From an uncultured Alistipes sp. (GTDB taxonomy: Bacteria; Bacteroidota; Bacteroidia; Bacteroidales; Rikenellaceae), in assembly GCA_900553175.1 (NCBI GenBank), contig USCH01000003.1:17750-81749 (forward strand): a stretch of DNA of 64,000 nt, given 5' to 3'. The stretch's first letter is position 1. Each line of letters begins with the position of its first letter. The notes beneath the pieces are model-generated. The model ran no database searches. It had not been told where the DNA came from and worked only from the letters and a program-made list of their open reading frames with translations. Both the position numbers and the translations under genes were made by a program. Positions 57,105-64,000 of the stretch are shown piece by piece.

Positions 57105-57940
57105 TATCGGATACGGATGTTGTCGATCAGACGGATCGGACCGGCTTCGACGGCGATGCAGCCCTGGATGCGGGGCGCATCGCTCCATGCGGCGACCTCC
57201 TGCATCGTCAGCGCGTCGACCGACTGGTAGTAGATCGTTTTCAGCAGCGGCTCGCGGTCGATTTCGGCCGTGACCCAGGCTTTCAGTTCGGCAGGCGAAA
57301 GCGAGTGCGATTTCTCCGCGGCGGCCCGCAGCGTGGCGTAGATGCGGGGCGCGGCGGCCCGGTGTGCGGCGTCGAGCAACTGGTTGCGCGACGAGAGGGC
57401 CAGTCCGTCCGTGTCGCGGACGATCGGGCATTCGACGATTTCGACCGGCAGATTCAGCTGCCCGACCATGGCGCGGATGACGGCGATCTGCTGGAAATCC
57501 TTCTCGCCGAAGTAGGCGCGGGCGGGACGCACGATGCCGAACAGCCGGCTGACGACCTGCGCCACGCCGTTGAAGTGGCCCGGACGCGTCGCCCCCTCCA
57601 TCACCTTGTCGACCGTTCCGAAATCGAACTGCCTCGTGTCGGGCTCGGGATAGATCTCCTCCACCGAGGGCATGAGCACGAAATCCGCGCCCGCCGCTTC
57701 CAGCAGCCGTGCATCGGCTTCGGGGGTGCGGGGATAGCGGTGCAGGTCGTTGGGGTCGTTGAACTGCGTGGGATTGACGAAGACGCTCACCACGACCGTT
57801 TCGTTTTCGCGGCGTGCACGCTCCACCAGCGAACGATGGCCCGCGTGCAGCGCACCCATCGTGGGAACGAATCCGACGCCCTCCGGGGCTTTGCCGCCGA
57901 GGGCGGCACGGAGCTCGCCGACGCTTGTAAATACGTTCAT
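57104..57940 (-). CDS. panC: Pantothenate synthetase
   Basis: The 278-residue ligase has the ATP motif VPTMGALHAGHRSLV, FVNPTQFNDPNDL, YFGEKDFQQIAVIRAMV and the second signature LALSSRNQLL. It joins pantoate and beta-alanine, which the next gene supplies. Start ATG 57940 (MNVFTSVGEL) fits the family; 18 further in-frame codons upstream include the promoter region and were rejected. Confidence 0.97.
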   Translation of the reverse strand: MNVFTSVGELRAALGGKAPEGVGFVPTMGALHAGHRSLVERARRENETVVVSVFVNPTQFNDPNDLHRYPRTPEADARLLEAAGADFVLMPSVEEIYPEPDTRQFDFGTVDKVMEGATRPGHFNGVAQVVSRLFGIVRPARAYFGEKDFQQIAVIRAMVGQLNLPVEIVECPIVRDTDGLALSSRNQLLDAAHRAAAPRIYATLRAAAEKSHSLSPAELKAWVTAEIDREPLLKTIYYQSVDALTMQEVAAWSDAPRIQGCIAVEAGPIRLIDNIRIR

Positions 57941-57969
57941 TTCTTTTCGATTTGAATCGGGTAGCGCGG

Positions 57970-57977
57970 CAAAGGTA
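57970..57977 (-). promoter_or_regulatory. Probable -7 box of the pan operon
   Basis: TACCTTTG on the minus strand, about 30 bases before the panC start. The nearest TTTG upstream is only 14 bases away, so the -33 match is poor. Confidence 0.5.
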
Positions 57978-58079
57978 GAAATTCCGGAAGACAAAATGAA
58001 GCATTTTCCGCAAAAAAACGCTCGGCCGTGCGATTTGCCGAATTTTTGCTATCTTCGCACGAAACAATACCCGAACGAC

Positions 58080-60101
58080 ATGAAAAAAATCGCAGTTATG
58101 TCCTTTACCGCTTGCTTGTTCGCTTCGTGCGGCGGAGCGTCGCACGGCGAGGCTCCGTGGATCGTCGACCGTTTCGACGACATCAAGGTGATCCGCTACG
58201 AGGTGCCCGGATTCGAGGCTCTGCCCCTCGAACAGAAAGAGCTGATCTATTATCTGGCCCAGGCCGCCAAATGCGGCCGCGACATACTTTTCGACCAGAA
58301 CTGTGCGATGAACCTTCCCGTGCGCCGCACGCTGGAGACCGTCTACGAAAACTATGCGGGCGACCGCACGACGCCCGAGTGGCAGGCGCTCGAAAAGTAC
58401 CTCAAGAAGGTGTGGTTCGCCAACGGCATCCACCACCACTACTCCAACGACAAGTTCGTGCCCGAGTTCACGGAGGAGTACCTGCTCTCGGTCATCGAAA
58501 CCATCCCCGAGGAGCGCTTCGGCGGCGAGCTCAACGCCTTGCGCGGCGAGGTCTGCGTGGCGATCTTCGACCCCGCGGCCTATCCCACGCGGCTCAACCA
58601 GCGGGCGGGCGACGATCTGCTGCTCACCTCGTCGAGCAACTACTACAAGGGCGTCGCGCAGGCCGAGGCCGAGCAGTTCTACGCTTCGATGGCCGCCGCC
58701 CGTGCGGGCGATCCCGAGCCGGTCTCCTACGGACTCAACTCCCAGCTGGTCAAGGACGAGCAGACGGGCGAGCTGCGCGAACGCGTGTGGCGAGTGGGCG
58801 GCATGTACTCGCCGGCCATCGAAAAGATCGTCTATTGGCTCGAAAAGGCCGAAGCCGTGGCGGCCGAACCGCAGAAGTCGACCCTCGCCGCGCTCATCGA
58901 CTACTACCGCACGGGCGATCTGAAGCGGTTCGACGACTACAACATCCGCTGGGTGCGGGACACGCTCTCGAACGTCGATTTCGTCAACGGCTTCATCGAG
59001 GATTACGGCGATCCGCTGGGCCGCAAGGCGTCGTGGGAAGCCAACGTCAACTTCATGGACAGCACGGCCTGCCGCCGCACGCAGCTCATTTCGCAGAACG
59101 CCCAGTGGTTCGAGGACCACTCGCCCGTGGCTCCGGAGTACAAGAAAAAGAGCGTCAGGGGCGTCTCGGCCAAGGTCATCACCGTAGCCATGCTCGGCGG
59201 CGACTGCTACCCGGCCACGCCCATCGGCATCAACCTCCCGAATGCCGACTGGATCCGCAAGGAGTACGGCTCGAAGTCCGTCACGATCGACAACATCACC
59301 TATGCCTACGACATGGCCGCTCACGGCAACGGATTCAACGAGGAGTTTGTCCTGCGGGCCGAGGACCGCGACCGCATGGATCGCTACGGCAAGCTGGCCG
59401 ACGACCTCCACACCGACCTGCACGAGTGTCTGGGCCACGGCTCGGGCCAGCTGGCTCCGGGCGTCGGGGGCGGCGAGCTGCGCAGCTACGGTTCGACGCT
59501 CGAAGAGACGCGCGCCGACCTCTTCGGCCTCTACTACCTGGGCGATCCGAAGCTGGTCGAACTGGGTCTGATCCCCTCGCTCGACGTGGCGTGGGCCGGC
59601 TACGCCAAATACGTTCTCAACGGCATGATGACCCAGCTCGCACGCATCGAACCGGGCAAGAACGTCGAGGAGTCGCACATGCGCAACCGCAAGCTGATCT
59701 GCGAGTGGTGCTACGAGCGCGGCAAGGCCGACAAGGTGATCGAGTGGGTCGAGCGCGACGGCAAACGCTACGTGGTGGTCAACGACTTCGCGAAGCTGCG
59801 CGAACTCTTCGGCGAGATGCTCCGCGAAATCCAGCGCATCAAGTCCGAAGGCGACTACGAGGCGGGCAAGGCCCTTGTCGAGCGGTATGCCGTGGAGGTC
59901 GATCCCGAGCTGCATGCCGAGGTGCGTGAGCGCTACTATGCCCTCGGCATCGAGCCCTACGGCGGATTCGTCAATCCCGATTACGAGCTCGTCGAGCGCG
60001 ACGGCAAGGTGGTCGACGTGAAGATCGTCTATCCGGCCGACTACGCCGCCCAGATGATGGACTATTCGAAAAACTGGTCGTTCCTGCCGTTGAAGAACTG
60101 A
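58080..60101 (+). CDS. Dipeptidyl peptidase III-like (M49) lipoprotein
   Basis: The 673-residue protein has a lipoprotein signal ending in FASC (Cys17) and the M49 zinc motif HECLGHGSGQ (HExxGH), with the second motif EETRAD downstream. M49 enzymes release dipeptides from the N-terminus of peptides. Unlike most DPP III proteins this is exported, as in other Bacteroidota homologs. Start ATG 58080 chosen for the signal; the in-frame extension overlaps the divergent panC promoter. A TATCTTCG box (58050-58057) may be its promoter. Confidence 0.93.
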   Translation: MKKIAVMSFTACLFASCGGASHGEAPWIVDRFDDIKVIRYEVPGFEALPLEQKELIYYLAQAAKCGRDILFDQNCAMNLPVRRTLETVYENYAGDRTTPEWQALEKYLKKVWFANGIHHHYSNDKFVPEFTEEYLLSVIETIPEERFGGELNALRGEVCVAIFDPAAYPTRLNQRAGDDLLLTSSSNYYKGVAQAEAEQFYASMAAARAGDPEPVSYGLNSQLVKDEQTGELRERVWRVGGMYSPAIEKIVYWLEKAEAVAAEPQKSTLAALIDYYRTGDLKRFDDYNIRWVRDTLSNVDFVNGFIEDYGDPLGRKASWEANVNFMDSTACRRTQLISQNAQWFEDHSPVAPEYKKKSVRGVSAKVITVAMLGGDCYPATPIGINLPNADWIRKEYGSKSVTIDNITYAYDMAAHGNGFNEEFVLRAEDRDRMDRYGKLADDLHTDLHECLGHGSGQLAPGVGGGELRSYGSTLEETRADLFGLYYLGDPKLVELGLIPSLDVAWAGYAKYVLNGMMTQLARIEPGKNVEESHMRNRKLICEWCYERGKADKVIEWVERDGKRYVVVNDFAKLRELFGEMLREIQRIKSEGDYEAGKALVERYAVEVDPELHAEVRERYYALGIEPYGGFVNPDYELVERDGKVVDVKIVYPADYAAQMMDYSKNWSFLPLKN

Positions 60102-60126
60102 CGGTCGGCGATGCCTTCCGAAGCGG

Positions 60127-60159
60127 CGCGGGCGCACCTTACAGAAAGGTGCGCCCGCG
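60127..60159. terminator. Strong hairpin between convergent genes
   Basis: A perfect 14-pair stem with a 5-base loop (ACAGA), between the ends of the M49 gene and the unknown secreted protein gene. T-runs are weak on both sides. Confidence 0.75.
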
Positions 60160-60184
60160 TCTTGTCGGTCCGGAAATCCTCCGG

Positions 60185-60766
60185 TCAGAGTTTCTCGTCG
60201 GAGCCGTTGTCGATGGCGAACGTCGAGACGATCACCTGTTTTTCGTCGACGTTGTTGGGGTTCGAGACGATCACGCCGTATTCGCCCGTCGGGCGTTTGT
60301 CGAAAGTCAGCCGGTAACTGCTTTCGCCGTATTTCGAGGCGGTGAAAGGCAGATACTCCATCGTGTTGGAGCTTACGCTGAAACTTCCGACGGCCGAGAT
60401 CACCGCCGAACGGCTCTTGCCGGATGCCTTCATGCGGAAGACCCTCACGATCGACATGGGGTCGGCCTTGTTGTCCTTGGCGCGCACGATCAGCTCGACG
60501 GGCCGGGAGCCGTCCATGCGTACGGCAGCCGCATTGCCGTCGATGACCACCTTGGTCTTTTGCTTGCTCGCCGCGAATCCGGCGATGTAGACGCCCGCTC
60601 CGGTCTTGATGCGCACGTTGTGCTTTTCGAGTTTGCGGGCCGAACCGTCGGGGAACACGCTGACGACCTCACCTTCGAACTCGGGCTCGAGAGTTTGCGC
60701 CGTCACGAAATTTCCCCTCCCCGAAATCAGGGCTCCGAGAGTCAGCAGGAGAAGGATTTTTTTCAT
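60185..60766 (-). CDS. Secreted protein of unknown function
   Basis: I do not recognise this 193-residue protein. It has a clear signal peptide (MKKILLLLTLGALIS, cleavage near VTAQ). The mature part is probably beta-rich, with KLEKHNVRIKTGAGVYIAG, MSIVRVFRMKASGKSRSAVI and a C-terminal DKRPTGEYGVIVSNPNN that looks like a beta-sandwich domain. Few cysteines, no catalytic motif. A TATTTTTG box lies at 60795-60802 on the minus strand, and a C10 tract sits a further 40 bases upstream. It stands as a single gene. Confidence 0.75.
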   Translation of the reverse strand: MKKILLLLTLGALISGRGNFVTAQTLEPEFEGEVVSVFPDGSARKLEKHNVRIKTGAGVYIAGFAASKQKTKVVIDGNAAAVRMDGSRPVELIVRAKDNKADPMSIVRVFRMKASGKSRSAVISAVGSFSVSSNTMEYLPFTASKYGESSYRLTFDKRPTGEYGVIVSNPNNVDEKQVIVSTFAIDNGSDEKL

Positions 60767-60843
60767 GATAGTTGGGAATTAGAGTTATCGACGACAAAAA
60801 TAGCGTTTTTTCGGAAAGATCGTCCGTTTCGGCTCCGGTTTTT

Positions 60844-60853
60844 CCCCCCCCCC
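60844..60853. repeat. Homopolymer C10 tract
   Basis: Ten C in a row, flanked by T5 and a G-A6 run. It is non-coding, about 80 bases upstream of the unknown secreted protein gene. Confidence 0.9.
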
Positions 60854-60910
60854 GAAAAAACGGAAAAAACGGGCCCGGAACGCGTTTTTTCGGTGCGGGT
60901 GCGACAAACG

Positions 60911-60940
60911 AGGGGCTGTCCGGAATGCCGGACAGTCCCT
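60911..60940 (-). terminator. Hairpin after rubredoxin
   Basis: A 13-pair stem including one G-T pair, built on CTGTCCGG/CCGGACAG with an AATG loop, 20 bases beyond the rubredoxin stop. T-run downstream on the minus strand is weak (CGTTTG). Confidence 0.65.
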
Positions 60941-60960
60941 CGGCCGGGATCGGCGGGAAG

Positions 60961-61125
60961 TCACTCCGCCACCTCTTCGAACTGGTCTTTGCCCACGCCG
61001 CAGACCGGACAGACCCACTCGGCGGGAATCTCTTCGAACGGGGTGCCGGGGGCGATGCCTCCGTCGGGATCGCCTGTGGCCGGATCGTAGATCCAGTCGC
61101 AGACCGTGCAACGATACTTTTTCAT
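60961..61125 (-). CDS. Rubredoxin
   Basis: The 54-residue protein has both iron-binding motifs, CTVCDWIYDP and CPVCGVGKDQF, separated as usual, with the conserved aromatic residues. It is a one-electron carrier with a single Fe(Cys)4 site, often used in oxygen and peroxide defence of anaerobes. It is the last gene of the M23-ispD-PH-rubredoxin operon, 21 bases after the gene before. Confidence 0.97.
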   Translation of the reverse strand: MKKYRCTVCDWIYDPATGDPDGGIAPGTPFEEIPAEWVCPVCGVGKDQFEEVAE

Positions 61126-61146
61126 CTTTTCACGTGTTTTGGTGCG

Positions 61147-61671
61147 TTATTGCCGCTCGTCGTCCGTGGACCGGTTGCCGCCGGGTGGGGTGAGTTCCCG
61201 CACCAGACGGTCGGCATCGGGACACGAGACGTAGAGCCGTTCTTCGTAAATGTCGACGATCTCCACGAAATGGTTCCATTCCGAGGCGTAGAGCCTGACG
61301 CGTTCGAACCGGCGCAGATCGATGAAATGGCCGTAGTAGCCGAAAAATCCGCAGCCTCCGAAAATCGGGACGACCCATTTGAGCCGGGCGTTGTCGACCT
61401 TGCGCACCGCGGCGATCTCGTTGCGGCCGATTTCGGTGATGTCGAGCAGGCAGCGGATCTCGACCTTGTCGTCGGTGACCACGATCCTGCGGGGGATCGA
61501 AAGCGCCATCAGGGCCACCAGCGCCACCACGAACGAGGTGAACCAGGCCGAGAGGTAACCGCCCTCGTAGAGGTGGTACAGAGCGCCGCCCAGCAGCGCG
61601 AAGACGATCAGATAGGCCAGCGTCCAGTAGAGCGTGCGTCGGTCGAAACGGTATTTGTAGGTGCTCTTCAT
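61147..61671 (-). CDS. Membrane-anchored PH-like domain protein
   Basis: The 174-residue protein has two membrane helices near the N-terminus (about 16-33 and 44-60) and then a domain like bacterial PH domains: IPRRIVVTDDKVEIRCLLDI, IAAVRKVD and LYASEWNHFVEIVDIYE. Function unknown; such proteins are common in Bacteroidota. Start ATG 61671 overlaps the ispD stop (ATGA). The longer frame lies inside ispD and was rejected. Confidence 0.75.
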   Translation of the reverse strand: MKSTYKYRFDRRTLYWTLAYLIVFALLGGALYHLYEGGYLSAWFTSFVVALVALMALSIPRRIVVTDDKVEIRCLLDITEIGRNEIAAVRKVDNARLKWVVPIFGGCGFFGYYGHFIDLRRFERVRLYASEWNHFVEIVDIYEERLYVSCPDADRLVRELTPPGGNRSTDDERQ

Positions 61672-62441
61672 CGTCGTTCGTTCGGGAAAACCGTCGGGTC
61701 GGATGCGCTGGCGGCGCAGGTGCCGGCCCCGGTGTCGTTTTCGGTGTCGGCCTCCTCCTCCCCGCGCATCCGGGATGCTTCGAGCAAGGCCCGTGCCACG
61801 ACGAAGTCTTCCGGAGTGGTGATCTTGAGGTTCTGCCGCTCGCCCCGGCAGAGGAAGATGGCGTGTCCGCTGCGCTCCACGACCGAGGCGTCGTCGGTGA
61901 AGTCGGCGCAGCACTCCGCTTCGTAGGCCCGGCGCAGCACGTCGGCCCGGAAGACCTGGGGCGTCTGAACGATGCGCAGCCGACTGCGGTCAACGATGTG
62001 CGACTCCTCGCCGTCGGTTTGCCGGTAGGAGTCCACCGCCTCGACGACCGGAACGGCCGCACCGTGTTCGGCGGCCGCACGGACCGTGCGCCGGATGAGT
62101 TCGTCGGAGGTCAGCGGGCGCACTCCGTCCTGCACGGCGATCAGCTCGACGTCGCCGCCGAGTGCCGCCAGCCCGTTGCGGACCGAATGGAACCGTTCGG
62201 CGCCGCCCTCCGCTGTCGTATGAGGCGCGACGTCGAAACGTTTGCAGAGGTTGCGCCAGAACGGCAGGTGTTCGGCGGGCAGCACCGCGACGATCTGCGC
62301 ATCGGGCAGCGCCCGTGCGAAGTTGCGGATCGTGCGGGCCAGAACCGGTTCGCCCTCCAGCAGGCGGAACTGTTTGGGGATGGAGCCGCCCATGCGCGCT
62401 CCGCGGCCTCCTGCCACGACAATCACTCCCGTGCGTCCCAT
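61668..62441 (-). CDS. ispD: 2-C-methyl-D-erythritol 4-phosphate cytidylyltransferase
   Basis: The 257-residue enzyme has the nucleotide loop VVAGGRGARMGGSIPKQF, RFHSVRNGL, VQDGVRPL and DDASVVE, then KITTPEDF. It makes CDP-methylerythritol in the non-mevalonate isoprenoid pathway. The last ~30 residues are an acidic, low-complexity tail (EEEADTENDTGAG) not usual for IspD. Start ATG 62441 follows the M23 gene's stop by 3 bases. Confidence 0.96.
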   Translation of the reverse strand: MGRTGVIVVAGGRGARMGGSIPKQFRLLEGEPVLARTIRNFARALPDAQIVAVLPAEHLPFWRNLCKRFDVAPHTTAEGGAERFHSVRNGLAALGGDVELIAVQDGVRPLTSDELIRRTVRAAAEHGAAVPVVEAVDSYRQTDGEESHIVDRSRLRIVQTPQVFRADVLRRAYEAECCADFTDDASVVERSGHAIFLCRGERQNLKITTPEDFVVARALLEASRMRGEEEADTENDTGAGTCAASASDPTVFPNERR

Positions 62442-62444
62442 CGT

Positions 62445-63740
62445 CTATTCCGTTCGGGAGCCGGCGGGTTGTGCGGCGGACGGTATTTCGAGCGAGTCGA
62501 GCTGCGTGATGCGCTCCTCGTCCTTCACCTCGCCGTTGAGTTCGGCGATGATGCGGTCGCGGACGTATTCGAACGCCGCGCGGTTCTCCTTGGCGATCGG
62601 TTCGGCCGGTTCCTGGGGAATTTTCAGCGGGTCGATGGGCGTGCCGTTGCGCCAGACGCGGTAGTCGAGGTGGGGGCCCGTCGAGGCTCCGGTCGAACCG
62701 ACGTAGCCGATGAGCTGGCCCTGCGAGACGCGTTTGCCTTTGGCTATGCCTTTGGCATAGCCGCTCAGGTGCATGTAGCCCGTCATGAGGTTGCCCGCGT
62801 GTTTGATCTTGAGCGTGTTGCCGCCACCGCCGGCCCAGCCCTTGAACGTCACCGTACCGTCGGCAACGGCATGCACGGGCGTGCCTTTCGGGGCGGCGTA
62901 GTCGACGCCCGTGTGGGGCCGGTAGACCTTGTAGATGGGGTGTTTGCGCGCATAGGTGAAGCGCGAACTGATGCGCGAGTATTTGAGCGGCGCCTTGAGC
63001 ATCTGTTTGCGCAGGCTGGCGCCGTCGGCCTCCCAGTATTGGATTTTGCCGTTCTGACGGAACGGAACGGCGTAATACTCCTTGCCGCCCTGGGTGAATT
63101 TGGCGCCCCAGATGCGGCCGATGCCGGCCCGCACGGTGTCGTCGATGAAGCGCTCGTCGTAGATCACCGTGAAGCTGTCGCCCTTCTGGATGCCGAAAAA
63201 GTCGACGGTCCACTGGTAGATGTCCTCCATCTCGGCGGCCAGGGCGTAGGGCAGGTCCTGCTCCATGATGGCGCCCCAGAGCGACGAGGAGATCACGGCG
63301 CTGCGTTTGGTGCGGCGCAGGAGGGTGGGTTTCGTGTCGCGGCGGACCGAAACCGAGTCGCCTTCGTGGAATCCGAAGACCACGTAGTCGGTCAGCCCCG
63401 TTTCGTAGGCCAGGAAATCGAGGTGGGGCGTGTTGAGCGAATCCTCGTGGATGAAAGCCGTATAGCGGTGTCCGGCCCGGATGTTTTTCAGCGGGAAAAT
63501 CTCGCGGGCCGTGCGGTCGAGGCGGTCGACTCTCTGGGCCGAGATGCCGTAGCGGGCGAGGATGCGGCCCATGGTTTCGCCGGCGGCCACTTCGCCCGTT
63601 TCGAGGCGGTAAGCGTCGGCGTCGATGCCGTAGACGAGGTTCCGGGGCGCTTCGGCCTCCTCTTGAGCGCTTTCTTGTGTGGCGCATGCGCCGGCCGTCA
63701 GGAGCAGCAGCGCCGAAAACAGGTGCGATAATCGTTTCAT
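62445..63740 (-). CDS. M23 (LytM-type) peptidase-like lipoprotein
   Basis: The 431-residue protein has a lipoprotein signal (LTAGAC, Cys19), a LysM-like/OapA-type middle part (GETMGRILARYG, FPLKNIRAGHRYTAF) and a C-terminal LytM domain: YRPHTGVDYAAPKGTPVHA with the zinc His and Asp, and TGASTGPHLDYRVW. In classical M23 enzymes the last motif is HxH; here the second His is Asp. I recall similar HLD forms in other Bacteroidota, so it may be a lineage variant, active or not. It probably cuts, or regulates cutting of, peptidoglycan. Start ATG 63740 gives the signal peptide; upstream lies the promoter repeat array. Confidence 0.9.
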   Translation of the reverse strand: MKRLSHLFSALLLLTAGACATQESAQEEAEAPRNLVYGIDADAYRLETGEVAAGETMGRILARYGISAQRVDRLDRTAREIFPLKNIRAGHRYTAFIHEDSLNTPHLDFLAYETGLTDYVVFGFHEGDSVSVRRDTKPTLLRRTKRSAVISSSLWGAIMEQDLPYALAAEMEDIYQWTVDFFGIQKGDSFTVIYDERFIDDTVRAGIGRIWGAKFTQGGKEYYAVPFRQNGKIQYWEADGASLRKQMLKAPLKYSRISSRFTYARKHPIYKVYRPHTGVDYAAPKGTPVHAVADGTVTFKGWAGGGGNTLKIKHAGNLMTGYMHLSGYAKGIAKGKRVSQGQLIGYVGSTGASTGPHLDYRVWRNGTPIDPLKIPQEPAEPIAKENRAAFEYVRDRIIAELNGEVKDEERITQLDSLEIPSAAQPAGSRTE

Positions 63741-63749
63741 AACCGATGT

Positions 63750-63978
63750 CAAAGATACGAATAAGCCGAGTGCAAAAGCAAATTTATTTGCATTTTGCCG
63801 AGGCGAAGTATCTAAGGCGAAGCCAAAGATACGAATAAGCGAGGGCAAAAGCAAGCGATAGCTTGATTATGCCGAGACGGAGTATCTTCGGCGCAGCCAA
63901 AGATACGAATAAGCGAGGGCAAAAGCAAGCCTGCCTGCATTTTGCCGAGGCGAAGTATCTTCGGCGCAGTCAAAGATA
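63750..63978 (-). repeat. 73-74 base tandem repeats, each with a promoter toward the M23 operon
   Basis: CAAAGATACGAA recurs at 63750, 63824, 63898 and 63971, giving periods of 74, 74 and 73 bases; the units share most of their sequence, including GCCGAGGCGAAGTATC. On the minus strand each unit start is TATCTTTG, a -7 box. TTG lies 21, 20 and 20 bases upstream in the first three units (63779-63781, 63852-63854, 63926-63928). The fourth unit is cut short or changes after its -7 box. The unit-1 promoter is only about 10 bases from the ATG, so units 2 and 3 are the likelier functional starts. Confidence 0.85.
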
Positions 63979-64000
63979 CGAAACATAAAACCGGTTAGCG

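Noticed and set aside
56745..60137. A 1130-residue panD extension
   Set aside because: PanD is about 120 residues; the rest reads through panC and the antisense of the M49 gene.
63750..63978. CRISPR array
   Set aside because: Units of 73-74 bases are repeated over nearly their full length, with no unique spacers and no cas genes.

Overview
The window looks like a chromosomal segment of a GC-rich gut Bacteroidota, most likely Alistipes or a close relative in the Rikenellaceae. This rests on promoters of the Bacteroidota type (TTTG or TTG, a 19-21 base spacer, then TANNTTTG), little Shine-Dalgarno signal, many short-signal lipoproteins, and families typical of the phylum (DUF6377 regulator, DUF2723 membrane protein, BtuG-like propeller, secreted M3 and M49 peptidases, GH2 and GH43 enzymes). 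The genus is an inference. There are no phage, IS, rRNA or CRISPR features; the DNA is mostly ordinary chromosome with compact operons.

Layout. 0.2-4.0 kb: a DUF6377 membrane regulator and a secreted TIM-barrel sugar isomerase-like protein on the minus strand, then an AraC-type regulator that has no recognisable cupin domain. 4.0-8.1 kb: a polyprenyl-phosphate sugar set (ArnT-like GT, GtrA, GT87-like, DPM synthase). 8.2-13.4 kb: a vitamin B12 uptake operon under a cobalamin riboswitch (BtuG-like propeller, a second surface lipoprotein, BtuB-type TonB receptor), with an AlkD-like DNA repair gene translationally coupled at its end. 13.6-20 kb: AsmA-like protein with an 11-residue-repeat tail, and a large DUF2723 protein. 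20.3-24.6 kb: acyl-CoA ligase, QueG, nucleoside transporter, tRNA-Gln. 24.9-30.2 kb: an operon of two paralogous M3 peptidases and a GH43 lipoprotein.

30.4-38.4 kb is the most interesting part. rsmE is followed by six genes for a membrane complex of the group 4 hydrogenase / complex I family (HyfB, C, E, F, G and a fused H/I-like subunit). The membrane arm looks intact. The large subunit has lost the [NiFe] cysteines, so the complex is of the Ehr (energy-converting hydrogenase related) type. The small subunit has also lost the cysteines expected for the proximal cluster, leaving ligands for only one [4Fe-4S] cluster.

38.6-49 kb: paired chromate transporters, an RlmI-like methyltransferase, GH2 beta-galactosidase coupled to a U32 protein with a TTG start, serS, a two-cluster ferredoxin, tadA and a TPR protein. 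49-56 kb: a housekeeping operon rsfS-ftsH-cdsA-psd-AI-2E-family permease-riboflavin kinase-ahcY. 56-60 kb: panC-panD-DUF456 and, divergently, a secreted dipeptidyl peptidase III. 60-64 kb: an unknown secreted protein next to a C10 tract, then the minus-strand operon M23 protein-ispD-PH-like protein-rubredoxin. Its upstream region carries 73-74 base tandem repeats, each holding a Bacteroidota-type promoter that points into the operon.
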